From Chaunax sp. Z400 (Eukaryota; Chordata; Actinopteri; Lophiiformes; Chaunacidae): a DNA stretch of 64,000 nucleotides. The notes beneath the pieces were generated by a model. It was not told where the DNA came from and did no database searches. It was given only the letters and a program-made list of their open reading frames with translations. The stretch spans positions 9,844,018 to 9,908,017 of the forward strand of contig CM075197.1 in the NCBI GenBank assembly GCA_037577475.1, written 5' to 3'. Positions 51,816 to 61,349 of the stretch are shown here, one piece after another. The number at the start of each line of letters is the position of its first letter. Within the stretch, counting starts at the first letter, position 1. Made by a program: the position numbers and the translations under genes.

Positions 51816-54027
51816 AGTGGTGGTAGAAGTATTGACCCAGAAAAGAATGAAAACATAAGGTGGTTTTTTTTTGGTTGTACAAATGCTTTATAGTGGAATC
51901 ATGAAACTATTTTAAAGTATCATTTAAAAGTCTCCCTTTTGAAAATAAATAAAATAAAAAAGCTGTCCATCTCCTGTTTGAAAAGAAATTAGAAGGAAAA
52001 AGGGAGCAGGATCATCAGAAAAACGTAACCTACATAAAGCAGGATTTAACTTGAGGTGGGGCTCATTGAATGTACAGGCAACACAGATATCGCTGCAGGG
52101 GATGAGGAAAACTATTCCCATAGTGCATGACTTTTAGATGGAAACTCCTGAGTCATAAAATGTAATCCTAAGGGGAAGTAATGCACATAAACATAAACCT
52201 CTTGTTTTTGCCAGTTAGAGGTTTATTATTTTATTAAGTGTCTGACAACATGGAGAAACACATATTTGTGTGTATCTCTGTCTGTGGCTGTTCTCTGTAG
52301 TTTCTGGTTTGGTTGAAAATGAACTGACTGGCTTTGATGGTTTTAGTCCCTCCAGTTGTATAAATATTACTGTGATCTGGGAAGAAGGATGAACTAGTTG
52401 GACGTGTTGACGTGTTCCATCTTTTAGCAATACTTTGCACCCACATTTAGTACAAATTGGGTATCCGTCCTCGTGGACAAATCCTTGTTTGTTTTTCAGA
52501 TATTCAAAGTACCTGTAGTCCTACGTTACTGATTTTACTGTCTGTTTTGGGGGGGGGGGCGGTGAAGACAGTGATATCTGTCTCGTTTCTCTCTGCCATT
52601 TTCTCTGCTGCGTGTCACTTGTTTCAGTTGTGCTGTCAGATAGGCATCTGAGATTCTCCCTTCGTTTTAATAACACCAGGAATAAGTAGGGCTGCAGTGT
52701 TTCCCCTAGAAATCTTTTAGGCCCGGTGGCAAGAGTTGATAGAGATTATGCATGGGAATCAGATCTTTGGTTGTTAATTTCCATGGAAAACACTTAAAAC
52801 AAAGTGATCACAAGGACAGGGTGAATCACTAAATGGCATTTATTACACACTACCATACCTCACTTCACTGGAACAATTTAAAGCACATAAAAGAAATTCT
52901 TTGGTTAACTAAGGTTACTTGGAAAATAAGTTCAGAACTTTGTATAAAAAAGAAATCAATAAATAAAACTATCAATTCCACATGGAATGGAAGGCTGAGG
53001 CAGGCAAGGGAGACCGGTGCAACACGGTACACCGGCTGATTTGTGTACCTGTAGGCGAAGGTGTTTAGTCATGTTAGTTGTGCGTCCTCCCTTGCATGAA
53101 GTAAGTTTGGCACAGGTGTTGCATGGTACTGATTCTGCATTTTTCAGGGCAAAATAAAGCCACACTTTTGAGCGCTGCTTGCTGTGGTCCATGGTGGTGT
53201 CGTGTGAGGCAGAAACTACGAAAGCTGCATGCCACCACCACCATGGAAACTGAAACTCAACTTGAGCGCGAGTGAAATTTATTTAGGAACGAAAAAGCAG
53301 AATCGAAATAAAAATTTCTTAAGGATTCCGATGGAATCTGAGTTTTGGAACAGGTTCCAAATTGGAACCCGTTCTCAGTGCCCAACCCTAGTAATAAACA
53401 AATGTTCATGGTAAAATAACCATCAATGAAACCGTTAACCAGTGCAACCCTACTTGCAGCAGGTCATAGCAGCAAAATTGTGGTCTACAAGGTCCTAGAG
53501 ATGCTTGTCATTTAAGGGTTGAATCATTCAGAGACTACAGTAGTCAGGAAAGTTAAAAGTTAAATGAATTGTGTGATGCATTTGAACTGATCAGTGTTCT
53601 AACGTTCAGTTGTTTACAGTAATATACTGGTCTATTGGTTGTACTTCATACTCTGCCTTCTCACAACTTTGACATCAGCTCTGCTTGTCTCCTTTTAGCT
53701 GGTGTGGTCCCTGTAAGATCCTTGGGCCGAGGTTGGAGAAGGCTGTTGAAAAACAGAAAGGCCGAGTTGCCATGGCAAAAGTTGACATAGACGATCACAC
53801 AGACCTGGCTATCAAATACGGGGTGAATATTGTATTGTTTGGTGTATTTTATTTTAAAGTCATGATATTATCAGCTTTGTCTAATAACCCATAACGTGGT
53901 CTGTCTTAAGGTGTCTGCCGTCCCGACAGTCATCGCCATGCGGGGAGGTGACGTCGTCGGCCAATTTGTGGGGATTAAAGATGATGATGACCTGGATTCA
54001 TTCGTCAGCAAAGTCATTGAAAAATAA
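51184..54027 (+). CDS. txn2: Mitochondrial thioredoxin 2 (array unit A)
   Basis: TXN2 reduces protein disulfides in the mitochondrial matrix and, with TXNRD2 and PRDX3, removes peroxide. Three coding exons join in phase: 51184-51461, 53699-53822 and 53911-54027, giving 172 aa (human 166). Residues 1 to about 60 are rich in Ser, Thr and Arg with almost no acidic residues, a mitochondrial presequence opening MAHRLVVRR. The mature part has WCGPCKILGPRLEK with cysteines at 95 and 98, MAKVDIDDHTDLA, and SAVPT with the cis-proline. I start at MAHRL because the preceding CAG is the acceptor; an in-frame ATG 15 bases earlier would be intronic. AATAAA at 54139 and 54695 may end the message. Intron 2 carries hAT and Tc1 relics. 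It is the first of three tandem txn2-derived units. Confidence 0.96.
51500..51612 (-). mobile_element. Tail of the same SINE-like repeat as 38640-38950, reversed
   Basis: Minus-strand reading gives AGCTGGGATAGCCCC and a GCGGTTAAAATCGG-like end near ATGAATGAATAAAT, matching the 3' part of the teleost SINE-like repeat. It contains GGGTTAGGGTTAGGGG at about 51561-51576, which may be a chance variant of the tail. Confidence 0.5.
51781..51813. repeat. ATT microsatellite in txn2 intron 2
   Basis: A run of ATT trinucleotides of about 33 bp. Confidence 0.9.
52956..53393 (-). mobile_element. hAT transposon relic with BED zinc finger
   Basis: On the minus strand the end CAGTGCCCAACCCTAGT (reading TAGGGTTGGGCACTG outward, a hAT-type terminus) lies at about 53378-53392. 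A start codon follows at 53192 and a BED-type zinc finger: KVWLYFALK, then CNTCAKL, then NMTKHLRLQVH, giving the C-x2-C and H-x5-H ligands. The frame is lost soon after, so only the N-terminus of a ZBED/hAT transposase remains. It sits in txn2 intron 2. Confidence 0.75.
53455..53555 (+). mobile_element. 3' end of a Tc1 element
   Basis: CAGCAGGTCATAGCAGC matches the transposase C-terminal coding region of the Tc1 relic at 6943-7848 (about 7771-7787). AAGGGTTGAATCATT and CTACAGTAGTCAGGAAA then match that element's terminal region. Only about 100 bp survive. Confidence 0.65.
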
Positions 54028-54694
54028 ATCAGCTGCTCCTGCCCTGCCATTCACCACTGTTATGGTTCTGTTTTATATGATTGTGACACAGTGGACAACC
54101 TTTAGCTGCCACTGTGAGCCTGTTAAACAACAGCCAACAAATAAACCAAACTAAACTCCAGCTGGCAATCTTTAGAAAGCTCATGCAACATCACTACCGC
54201 CATTTCTGTTGTCTAGGGATGGGTGTATGCCTCCATCACCAGGTCATGCTGAGCTCCATTTTACATTTCATTTCTCTTTTATAAAGTGACGGCTCAAAGG
54301 CTCTATTCTTATTACCAAAGCAGCTGAGCCGCTGTGTAACGGTCTGTTGTGAAAGTTTGTAGAATGAAAAAAAAACACCTCTCTACTGCACTAATACTTA
54401 ATAACATGGGGGATAAACACGTCTAGTTTTAGTGGTGGAGAGGATTTAACTTCAAACCTGACAATACTGAATGAGTTCTGTGACTGTGATACTGTAGTTC
54501 AAAGTTTTGTCCACATGATGGTGGCATTTCTCTAACAAAGCAAAGCCCCACACATCATGTCACCATGATGGCTGACAATGTGAGAGAGGAAGATGTGTTT
54601 TCTGTGTTCCTGGGTCCTGACTGAGAAACTGAGTTTGAGTTTATCTCTGAAATCAACCCCCATGTACTGAAAACATGACCCAGTGAAGTACAGA

Positions 54695-54700
54695 AATAAA
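54695..54700 (+). promoter_or_regulatory. txn2: Polyadenylation signal, txn2
   Basis: AATAAA in the context CAGAAATAAAGGAG, followed by GT-rich GTTCTGGTTCTG. The same sequence ends unit B (58292), and a copy without its gene lies just before the first retained exon of unit C (about 59110). Confidence 0.55.
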
Positions 54701-54779
54701 GGAGTTAAACGATGTTCTGGTTCTGAATGGTGTTTTTTATCTGTGGTTGAAATGAAAGACTGTGCGCATATCTAAGCCA

Positions 54780-55200
54780 AGGTCCAACAGTCCCCTTCAA
54801 TCAAGCCTTATCCAAAATCAAACTCATAGCCCTGTATCCATAATTTTAAGTTATTGGAATTGTAGCAGTGAAACCATTTAAATCTGGTGGATCCAGATTT
54901 TTATTTGGATCTGCAGCAAATTGCACACACTCATAGATACCAGCCCATATGCATGTTTTATTTAGAAATCAAGATCTATTCATTATTCTCTTAGGAATTA
55001 AAGAAAAAATTTTTTTTTAAAAACACTTGAAAGGGGAAAAACATCCTGGATGCACCCCTTCATCCAGATCCCCACCAAAGTTTAACAGGGTCTATTCTGA
55101 CCCAATATCCTCCCTCCAAGTTTCATGTAAATCTGTTTGGTAGTTTTTGTGTAATCCTGCTGACAAACCAACAAAAAACAGACACAGGTGAAAACTTCCA
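54780..55200 (+). repeat. Fish interspersed repeat between txn2 units A and B
   Basis: TCAATCAAGCCTTATCCAAA, GGATGCACCCCTTCATCCAG, GTTTAACAGGGTCTATTCTG and GTAATCCTGCTGACAAACCA are landmarks of a common fish repeat. Part of it (about 54905-55105) recurs at 58870-59080 in front of unit C, so it was carried along in the duplications. Confidence 0.6.
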
Positions 55201-55888
55201 GACATCCATAACCTCGATCACTCATAACACCCAAAAACCTGTAAGCAACTGAATTACTCTGTGATTAAATGTGTTGTACATTAAGGTACTTTCAACTCTA
55301 ATCTTAGTCCTGGCAGATAACTGGTGTCAACTAGTAAAGATGGACGATATCCACACAGTGGATTCAAGCTTTTATTTTTAATCAGATGACACCTGATGCA
55401 GTTTTAGGATATTTTTTTTACTAACTTTCAGTTTCGGGGGAACTTGCTGATGCATGTCACCAGTCAACTTGTCAATTGGAATTACTGAATTTGAGGGGAA
55501 ATAATAGCTCAAAAAGTAAAAATCATCACTCTCACTTGGATTAATTTGATCAGCTTTATACAATATTTATTTGTACATTACTTTACTGATTTTTTTTTCC
55601 AGCAGGGGTTGGGAGTGAAGGTTGTTGACATTTCCTGGTTAGTCTGCTTTTTTATATTGTGTTTAATCTGGTCATGCAGGTTTAGGGCTTGGGGCTGGAG
55701 GCGGGACATATAAGCAGACCAATCAGCTTTTCCTGCTCGACGCCATCATTATTGCATCAGCTTCTTGTTCGTACTTGAGCTGAGAACTGAACTCTTTGAA
55801 GAAAACACACCCATGTTCTGCTGCCTTTATATAAGTGTCCTCTTCGGTGATACAGTAGAAGGATTCTGCAGTCCCTCAGCCTCTACCA

Positions 55889-57600
55889 ATGTCACACAGA
55901 CCTGAAACTACGATGAGCTCAAAATGTCAGTCTGCCTGTCCTCCTGAACCCAGCAAAACTGAACTCATCTTCACCATTAACGATGAGGACGACTTCAATG
56001 AGAGGGTCCTCAAGAACCAGCTGTATGTTCTAGTTGATTTCTACACAAAGTGAGTACCACACAGAGGGATGTTTGTGGATGACTTGTCTTATTTGGTCCA
56101 AATCAGGCGTTGCATTGAAAATACCATTCGTCCAAATCATAATGATTGTGGGTCGTCCTTTTAGACTGCGGTGATCCAGAAAACAGAAAAATCTACTTTT
56201 GGAGAAACCCAATGTTATTCTGCAGAGGCCAATGAGACCAGCAGGTGGACTGTATTGTTCAAACCATGTAGATTACTTTATTTGATTTGTTCATGAAACT
56301 TGGGAAGAACCCTTTAAAGTTAGGACTGGGACAGAATAATGAGGGTAGTCACGAATCTTTATACATTTTTTGAACATTGCGAGATTTGACTTTTTGGATC
56401 ATCTTTAAACTATGCGGAAAGAAATTGGGTAGAAGGGTTGGGCATGTGCCCACATTTTGGAGCACAACCAAGAAAACCACAGTAAAATATCTTTTTTTTT
56501 CTTAACTATCAAACTAATAATGATACCAATGTGATTCCTCATTCATGGGGCAGGTCTTCATGGTCCAGGAGTCATATTATGGAGGTCAATCTATCACAGG
56601 ACTACTGCTCATAGGAGCAATGATATAAAAGGGAAACCGAACTGTCCACTCTGAGTGCTGTCTACTTATTATTGTACTTTATCAGAGTTTAAAGGTTAAA
56701 TGAGTTGTGACATGAAAGTGAACTGATTTGTTCAGTGTTTTGAAATCTGTACTTGCTTCCGGTGATTTGTTCTAATGAACACTTTAACATCAGTTCTGCT
56801 CATCTGTTTTCAGGTGGGTTCCTGTTTGTAGGCTCGTTAGGCCAGTGTTGGAGAGCGTTGTTGAAAAATATAGAGGTTGTGTTGTCATGGCTGTTGGCTG
56901 AGGGCAGACTGAGGAGGAGGCTGAGGCAGGCAAGGGACACCGGTGCAACGAGTCAAACACGCTAGACCGGCTGATTGGAATACCTGTGGCCAAAGTGTTT
57001 AGTCATGTTAGTTGTGCGTCCTCTCTTGCACGAAATAAGTTTGGCACAGGTGTTGCGTGGTACTGATCTGGCATTTTTCGGGGCAAAATAAAAGTTGAAT
57101 GAATTGTGTGATGCATTTGAACTGATCAGTGTTCTAACGTTCAGTTGTTTACAGTAATATACTGGTCTATTGGTTGTACTTCATACTCTGCCTTCTCACA
57201 ACTTTGACATCAGCTCTGCTTGTCTCTTTTTAGCTGGTGTGGTCCCTGTAAGATCCTTGGGCCGAGGTTGGAGAAGGCTGTTGAAAAACAGAAAGGCCGA
57301 GTTGTCATGGCAAAAGTTGACATAGACGATCACCAAGACCTGGCTATGAAATACGGGGTGAATATTGTATTGTTTGGTGTATTGCATAGAAAATGTTTAA
57401 ACTTTGCTTACAGAACCTAATTTGTTTTAAAGTCATGATATTATTAGCTTTGTCTAATAACCCATAATGTGGTCTGTCTTAAGGTGTCTGCCATCCCGAC
57501 AGTCATCGCCATGCGGGGAGGTGACGTCGTCGACCAATTTGTGGGGATTAAAGATGATAATGAACTGGATTCATTCGTCATTGAAGTCATTAAAAAATAA
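55889..57600 (+). CDS. Thioredoxin-2-like, hybrid tandem copy without presequence (unit B)
   Basis: Exons 55889-56049, 57234-57357 and 57484-57600 join in phase to 133 aa. Exon 1 starts MSHRPETTMSSKC and contains FTINDEDDFNERVLKNQ, aligned with FNVQDNEDFTERVINSQ of txn2; the roughly 60-residue presequence is absent and an in-frame TAG lies upstream of the ATG. Exons 2 and 3 are nearly identical to txn2, with WCGPCKILGPRLEK (cysteines 56 and 59) and SAIPT. A normal dithiol thioredoxin is predicted, probably cytosolic. A TATA-like ATATAAG and a CCAAT lie at about 55707-55725 and could be its promoter. The first half of the unit resembles unit C, the second half unit A, and a broken exon of C type lies between (56814-56891). 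A later in-frame ATG at 55913 could also serve. Expression is unproven. Confidence 0.68.
56428..56670 (+). repeat. Interspersed repeat in unit B intron
   Basis: Same family as 43380-43626 and the duplicate of 59650-59895 in unit C. Landmarks: GGGTAGAAGGGTTGGGC, CTAATAATGATACCAATGTG, AGGAGTCATATTATGGAGG and CTCTGAGTGCTGTC. Confidence 0.65.
56814..56891 (+). pseudogene. Broken VPVC-type thioredoxin exon inside unit B
   Basis: After a good acceptor (CTGTTTTCAG) the sequence matches unit C exon 2: W-V-P-V-C, then RPVLESVVEKYRGCVVMA. At about 56891 homology stops and the reading frame meets TGA within a few codons. Sequence from txn2 intron 2 (the hAT relic) follows. It is the stump left by the recombination that built unit B, and splicing into it would truncate the protein. 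Confidence 0.75.
56915..57090 (-). mobile_element. Duplicate of the hAT/BED relic
   Basis: This matches 52984-53158 in unit A (GCTGAGGCAGGCAAGGG, TTTAGTCATGTTAGTTGTGC, AAGTTTGGCACAGGTGTTGC) and on the minus strand still spells CAKL and NMTKH of the BED finger. It marks the left part of the A-derived half of unit B. Confidence 0.75.
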
Positions 57601-58345
57601 ATCAGCTTCTCCTGCCCTGCCATTCACCACTGTTATGGTTCTGTTTTATACGATTGTGACACAGTGGACAACCTTTAGCTGCCACTGTGAGCCTGTTAAA
57701 CAACAGCCAACAAATAAACCAAACTAAACTCCAGCTTGCAATCTTTAGAAAGCTCATGCAACATCACTACCGCCATTTCTGTTGTCTAGGGATGGGTGTA
57801 TGCCTCCATCACCAGGTCATGCTGAGCTCCATTTTACATTTCATTTCTCTTTTATAAAGTGACGGCTCAAAGGCTCTATTCTTATTACCAAAGCAGCTGA
57901 GCCGCTGTGTAACGGTGTGTGGTGGAAGTTTGTAGAATGAAAAAAAAACACCTCTCTACTGCACTAATACTTAATAACATGAGGGATAAACACGTCTAGT
58001 TTTAGTGGTGGAGAGGATTTAACTTCAAACCTGACAATACTGAATGAGTTCTGTGACTGTGATACTGTAGTTCAAAGTTTTGTCCACATGATGGTGGCAT
58101 TTCTCTAACAAAGCAAAGCCCCACACATCATGTCACCATGATGGCTGACAATGTGAGAGAGGAAGATGTGTTTTCTGTGTTCCTGGGTCCTGACTGAGAA
58201 ACTTATGTCAAACAGGAATTGCAAGGATGAGTTTGAGTTTATCTTTGAAATGAACCCCATGTACTGAAAATATGACCCAGTGAAGTACAGAAATAAAGGA
58301 GTTAAACGATGTTCTGCTTCTGAATGGTGTTTTTTTTTTATCTGT
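57092..58345 (+). repeat. Direct duplicate of the txn2 3' half
   Basis: This block repeats about 53556-54735 almost base for base: intron end, two coding exons, 3' UTR and polyadenylation signal. Differences from unit A include a small insertion in the last intron (about 57386-57425) and one after the ACTGAGAAACT landmark near 58201. The high similarity implies a recent duplication or conversion. Confidence 0.85.
58292..58297 (+). promoter_or_regulatory. Polyadenylation signal, unit B
   Basis: AATAAA in the same context as unit A's signal at 54695. Confidence 0.5.
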
Positions 58346-58399
58346 GGTTGAAAAGAAAGACAGTGGTAGCTGTATTGCTCCTGATGACACTGATGTAGT

Positions 58400-59155
58400 G
58401 TATTCTAACATGTCATTATTGCATCAGCTTCTTGTTAGTACTTGAGCTGAGAACTTAACACTTTGAAGAAAACACACCCATGTTCTGCTGCCTTTATATA
58501 ATGTCCTCTTCTGTGATACAGTAGAAGGATTCTGCAGTCCCTCAGCCTCTACTAGTATCACACAGACCTGAAACTATGATGAGCTCACAATCTCTGTGGG
58601 CCTATGTATGGTGATAGAGTCAGGAGGTGATTAGCTTAGCTGAGCGTCTCCTCAAGCATGTTCATTTTCATAAATCCACTATGTTTTTACATTTCTTCAG
58701 TACAATAAGTGCTAGATTGGAAAGTACCTGAACATTGCCAGCAAAAGTGTGAATCCAAACAAGTACTATTGGAATCACTACTTAGAAATGACTTATATGT
58801 GTCACATTAACAGTCAACATAATTCACATGAGGTGAAAACATGGTGATACTGGGAATGAACTTGAACTGCAGCAAATTGCACACACTCATAGATACCAGC
58901 CCATATGCATGTTTTAAAAAAAAAAATCAAGATCTATTCATTATTTTCTTAGGAATTAAAGAAAATAAAAAAACAAAAACACTTGTTTAAGAAAGGGGAA
59001 AAAACATCCTGGATGCACCCTTTCATCCAGATCCCCACCAAAGTTTAACAGGGTCTATTCTGACCCAATATCCTTCCTATTCCTAAAATATGACCCAGTG
59101 AAGTACAGAAATAAAGGAGTTAAAAGATGTTGTGGGTCTGAATTGTGACCTGACC
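58400..59155 (+). repeat. Scrambled 5' region of unit C
   Basis: Pieces from elsewhere in the array are shuffled here. Positions 58415-58590 match the unit B leader and first codons (about 55754-55925), but the B start ATG is changed to ATC. About 58720-58868 matches txn2 intron 1 (about 50345-50503). About 58868-59080 matches the repeat at 54905-55105, and 59090-59130 repeats the end of the txn2 3' UTR. No clean first exon for unit C is visible. Confidence 0.6.
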
Positions 59156-59159
59156 CCAG

Positions 59160-60435
59160 CCATACTGAACTCATCTTCACCATTAACGATGAGGACGACT
59201 TCAATGACAGGGTCCTCAAGAACCAGCTGCCTGTTCTAGTTGATTTCTACGCAGAGTGAGTACCACACAGAGGGATGTTTGTGGATGACTTGTCTTATTT
59301 GGTCCAAATCAGGCGGTGCATTGAAAATACCATTCGTCCAAATCATAATGATTGTGGGTCGTCCTTTTAGACTGCGGTGATCCAGAAAACAGAAAAATCT
59401 ACTTTTGGAGAAACCCAATGTTATTCTGCAGAGGCCAATGAGACCAGCAGGTGGACTGTATTGTTCAAACCATGTAGATTACTTTATTTCATTTACTCAT
59501 GAAACTTGGGAAGAACCCTTTAAAGTTAGGACTGGGACAGAATAATGAGGGTAGTCAGGATTCTTTATACATTTTTTGAACATTGCAAGATTTGACTTTT
59601 TGGATCGTCTTTGTCAAATGCAGATAAACTGTGTGACAGATTATCATAAAATTGGGTAGAAGGGTTGGGCATGTGCCCAAATTTTGGAGCACAGCCAAGA
59701 AAACCACAATAAAATATCCTTTTTTTCTTAACTATCAAACTAATAATGATACCAATGTGATTCCTCATTCATGGGGCAGGTCTTCATGGTCCAGGAGTCA
59801 TATTATGGAGGTCAAACTATCACAGGACTACTGCTCATAGGAGCAATGATATAAAAGGGAAACCGAACTGTCCACTCTGAGTGCTGTCTACTTATTATTG
59901 TACTTTATCAGAGTTTAAAGGTTAAATGAGTTGTGACATGAAAGTGAACTGATTTGTTCAGTGTTTTAAAACATTTACTTGCTTCCAGTGATTTGCTCTA
60001 ATGAACACTTTAACATCAGTTCTGCTCATCTGTTTTCAGGTGGGTTCCTGTTTGTAGGCTCTTTAGGCCAGTGTTGGAGAGCATTGTTGAAAAATATAGA
60101 GGTTGTGTTGTCATGGCACAAATTGACATAGATGAATGCTCGGACCTGGCTGGAAAATACGGAGTGAGTCACACTGCATTTGTTTAATTTAGTAAAATAT
60201 TGATATTTGATTTAGTTTTGCTTAAAGGGCATGATTTACAGTAACATAATGTGATGTTCTGCATGTTTTTAAGTCATGATATTATTAGTCTTGTCTTTTA
60301 ATCAATAGCTTGTTCTGTCTTCAGATGCGTTCCGTTCCGACCATCATGGCCGTACGGAAAGGTGAAGTTGTCGTCCGGGTTGTGGGGGACGTATCTGCTG
60401 CCACCCTGGAGTCATTTATCACCAAAAACATTTGA
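59160..60435 (+). CDS. Thioredoxin-2-like copy with altered active site WVPVC (unit C), 5' end missing
   Basis: Three exons with good splice sites join in phase: 59160-59255, 60040-60163 and 60325-60435. They encode FTINDEDDFNDRVLKNQ, LVDFYAEW, then VPVCRLFRPVLE, MAQIDIDECSDLAGKYG, RSVPTIMAV with the cis-proline, and end SFITKNI. The fold is complete and open, yet the thioredoxin CGPC has become VPVC: the N-terminal nucleophilic cysteine is Val and only the second remains. Such a protein could not catalyse ordinary dithiol exchange. No start codon lies in the first listed exon, and an in-frame TGA sits just upstream of it, so it needs an unseen first exon or is a recent pseudogene. Open reading through all three exons argues for recent or present function. 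AATAAA at 60537 would end the message. Confidence 0.5.
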
Positions 60436-60536
60436 TAATAAACCAGAAATCCCTGCCCAGCCATTCACCACTGTTATGGTGCAGTTTTGTAAGATCCTGG
60501 TACAGTGGTACTGCTGTAAAAGTCTGTAGAATGGAA

Positions 60537-60542
60537 AATAAA
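60537..60542 (+). promoter_or_regulatory. Polyadenylation signal, unit C
   Basis: AATAAA about 100 bases past the unit C stop, in an A-rich context. Confidence 0.45.
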
Positions 60543-60569
60543 TACAATAAATAATACTATTGATGTTGT

Positions 60570-61230
60570 GTGATGCCTCCTTCTCCAATATAGACTTCCA
60601 GTATTGCTTTGTCTCAGCTATGGGTGGGTCTGCTCTTGTGCTGTTGTTCCCTTGCAGCTGGGAGTATACCCTGGATGGATCTTTAGCAAACAGGCCATTT
60701 ATTCTCTGGGCCTCTGCTTCTCTGGTGTATCATCTCAGCCTAGCACCCAGAGCTGTGAGTCTTTGTTTGGCAGTCTCTAGAGCCTCACCTATGGACATCT
60801 TGTTGTACTTGTTCTTCATCCTGTCTCTCATGGTACCCTTCGGCACTTCTCTTAGGTGACTAACTTCTCTTCGGGCTTTGTTTATCTTGGCTTCCAACCT
60901 TCTTCTCCACGGGGGGCCCTCTCTGCATGTGTCACCCTTGATCTTATACCCCAGCATCTCCAGGATTACGGTTGCAGTGGTATATACGAGCTCATTGGTT
61001 TCTGTGATGGTGGCAGTAGGGGTAGTGAGTAGAGTTGAGTTCACCTCTGTGAGCCTCTCCTCAGATGGGACTTTGTCATTGAGCCTAGGGAGTCGTGATC
61101 GAGGATGGACTGTATTGTCCAGTGTTTTCTTCCCCAGCTCTGTGGATGCTGCAGTCATGACTGGTGGTATGGTGTCATTTTCAGCACTGCTCTCCTCTCA
61201 ATTTCCTGCTGTGATAGTAGCTTGCTTCTA
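60570..61230 (-). mobile_element. Non-LTR retrotransposon (LINE) fragment
   Basis: A 142-codon minus-strand frame at 61158-60730 reads PPWRRRLEAKINKARREVSH, KNKYNKMSIGEALETAKQRL and TALGARLR. It continues, after a small shift, to about 60590 with VYSQLQGNN, RADPPIAETKQYW and KSILEKE. I recognise this as the segment before the reverse transcriptase in a LINE family abundant in fish. The reverse transcriptase itself is absent, so it is a dead 5' or internal fragment. Confidence 0.7.
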
Positions 61231-61323
61231 TTAATGTTAGAGCATTGTGCTACCAGCTGCTTCATGGTCAATGTGGAGGCAACGCTGTGCCATCCAGCTG
61301 CATATATATACTGTATATATATA

Positions 61324-61342
61324 TAACCCTAACCCTAACCCT
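61324..61342. repeat. Short telomere-like repeat
   Basis: Three CCCTAA units (telomeric TTAGGG on the other strand) follow directly on an AT dinucleotide stretch (61300-61323) beside the LINE fragment. Confidence 0.85.
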
Positions 61343-61349
61343 TCACTAT

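Noticed and set aside
60560..61234. Plus-strand ORFs of 99 and 118 codons with hydrophobic stretches
   Set aside because: They are the antisense of the LINE coding frame on the minus strand.
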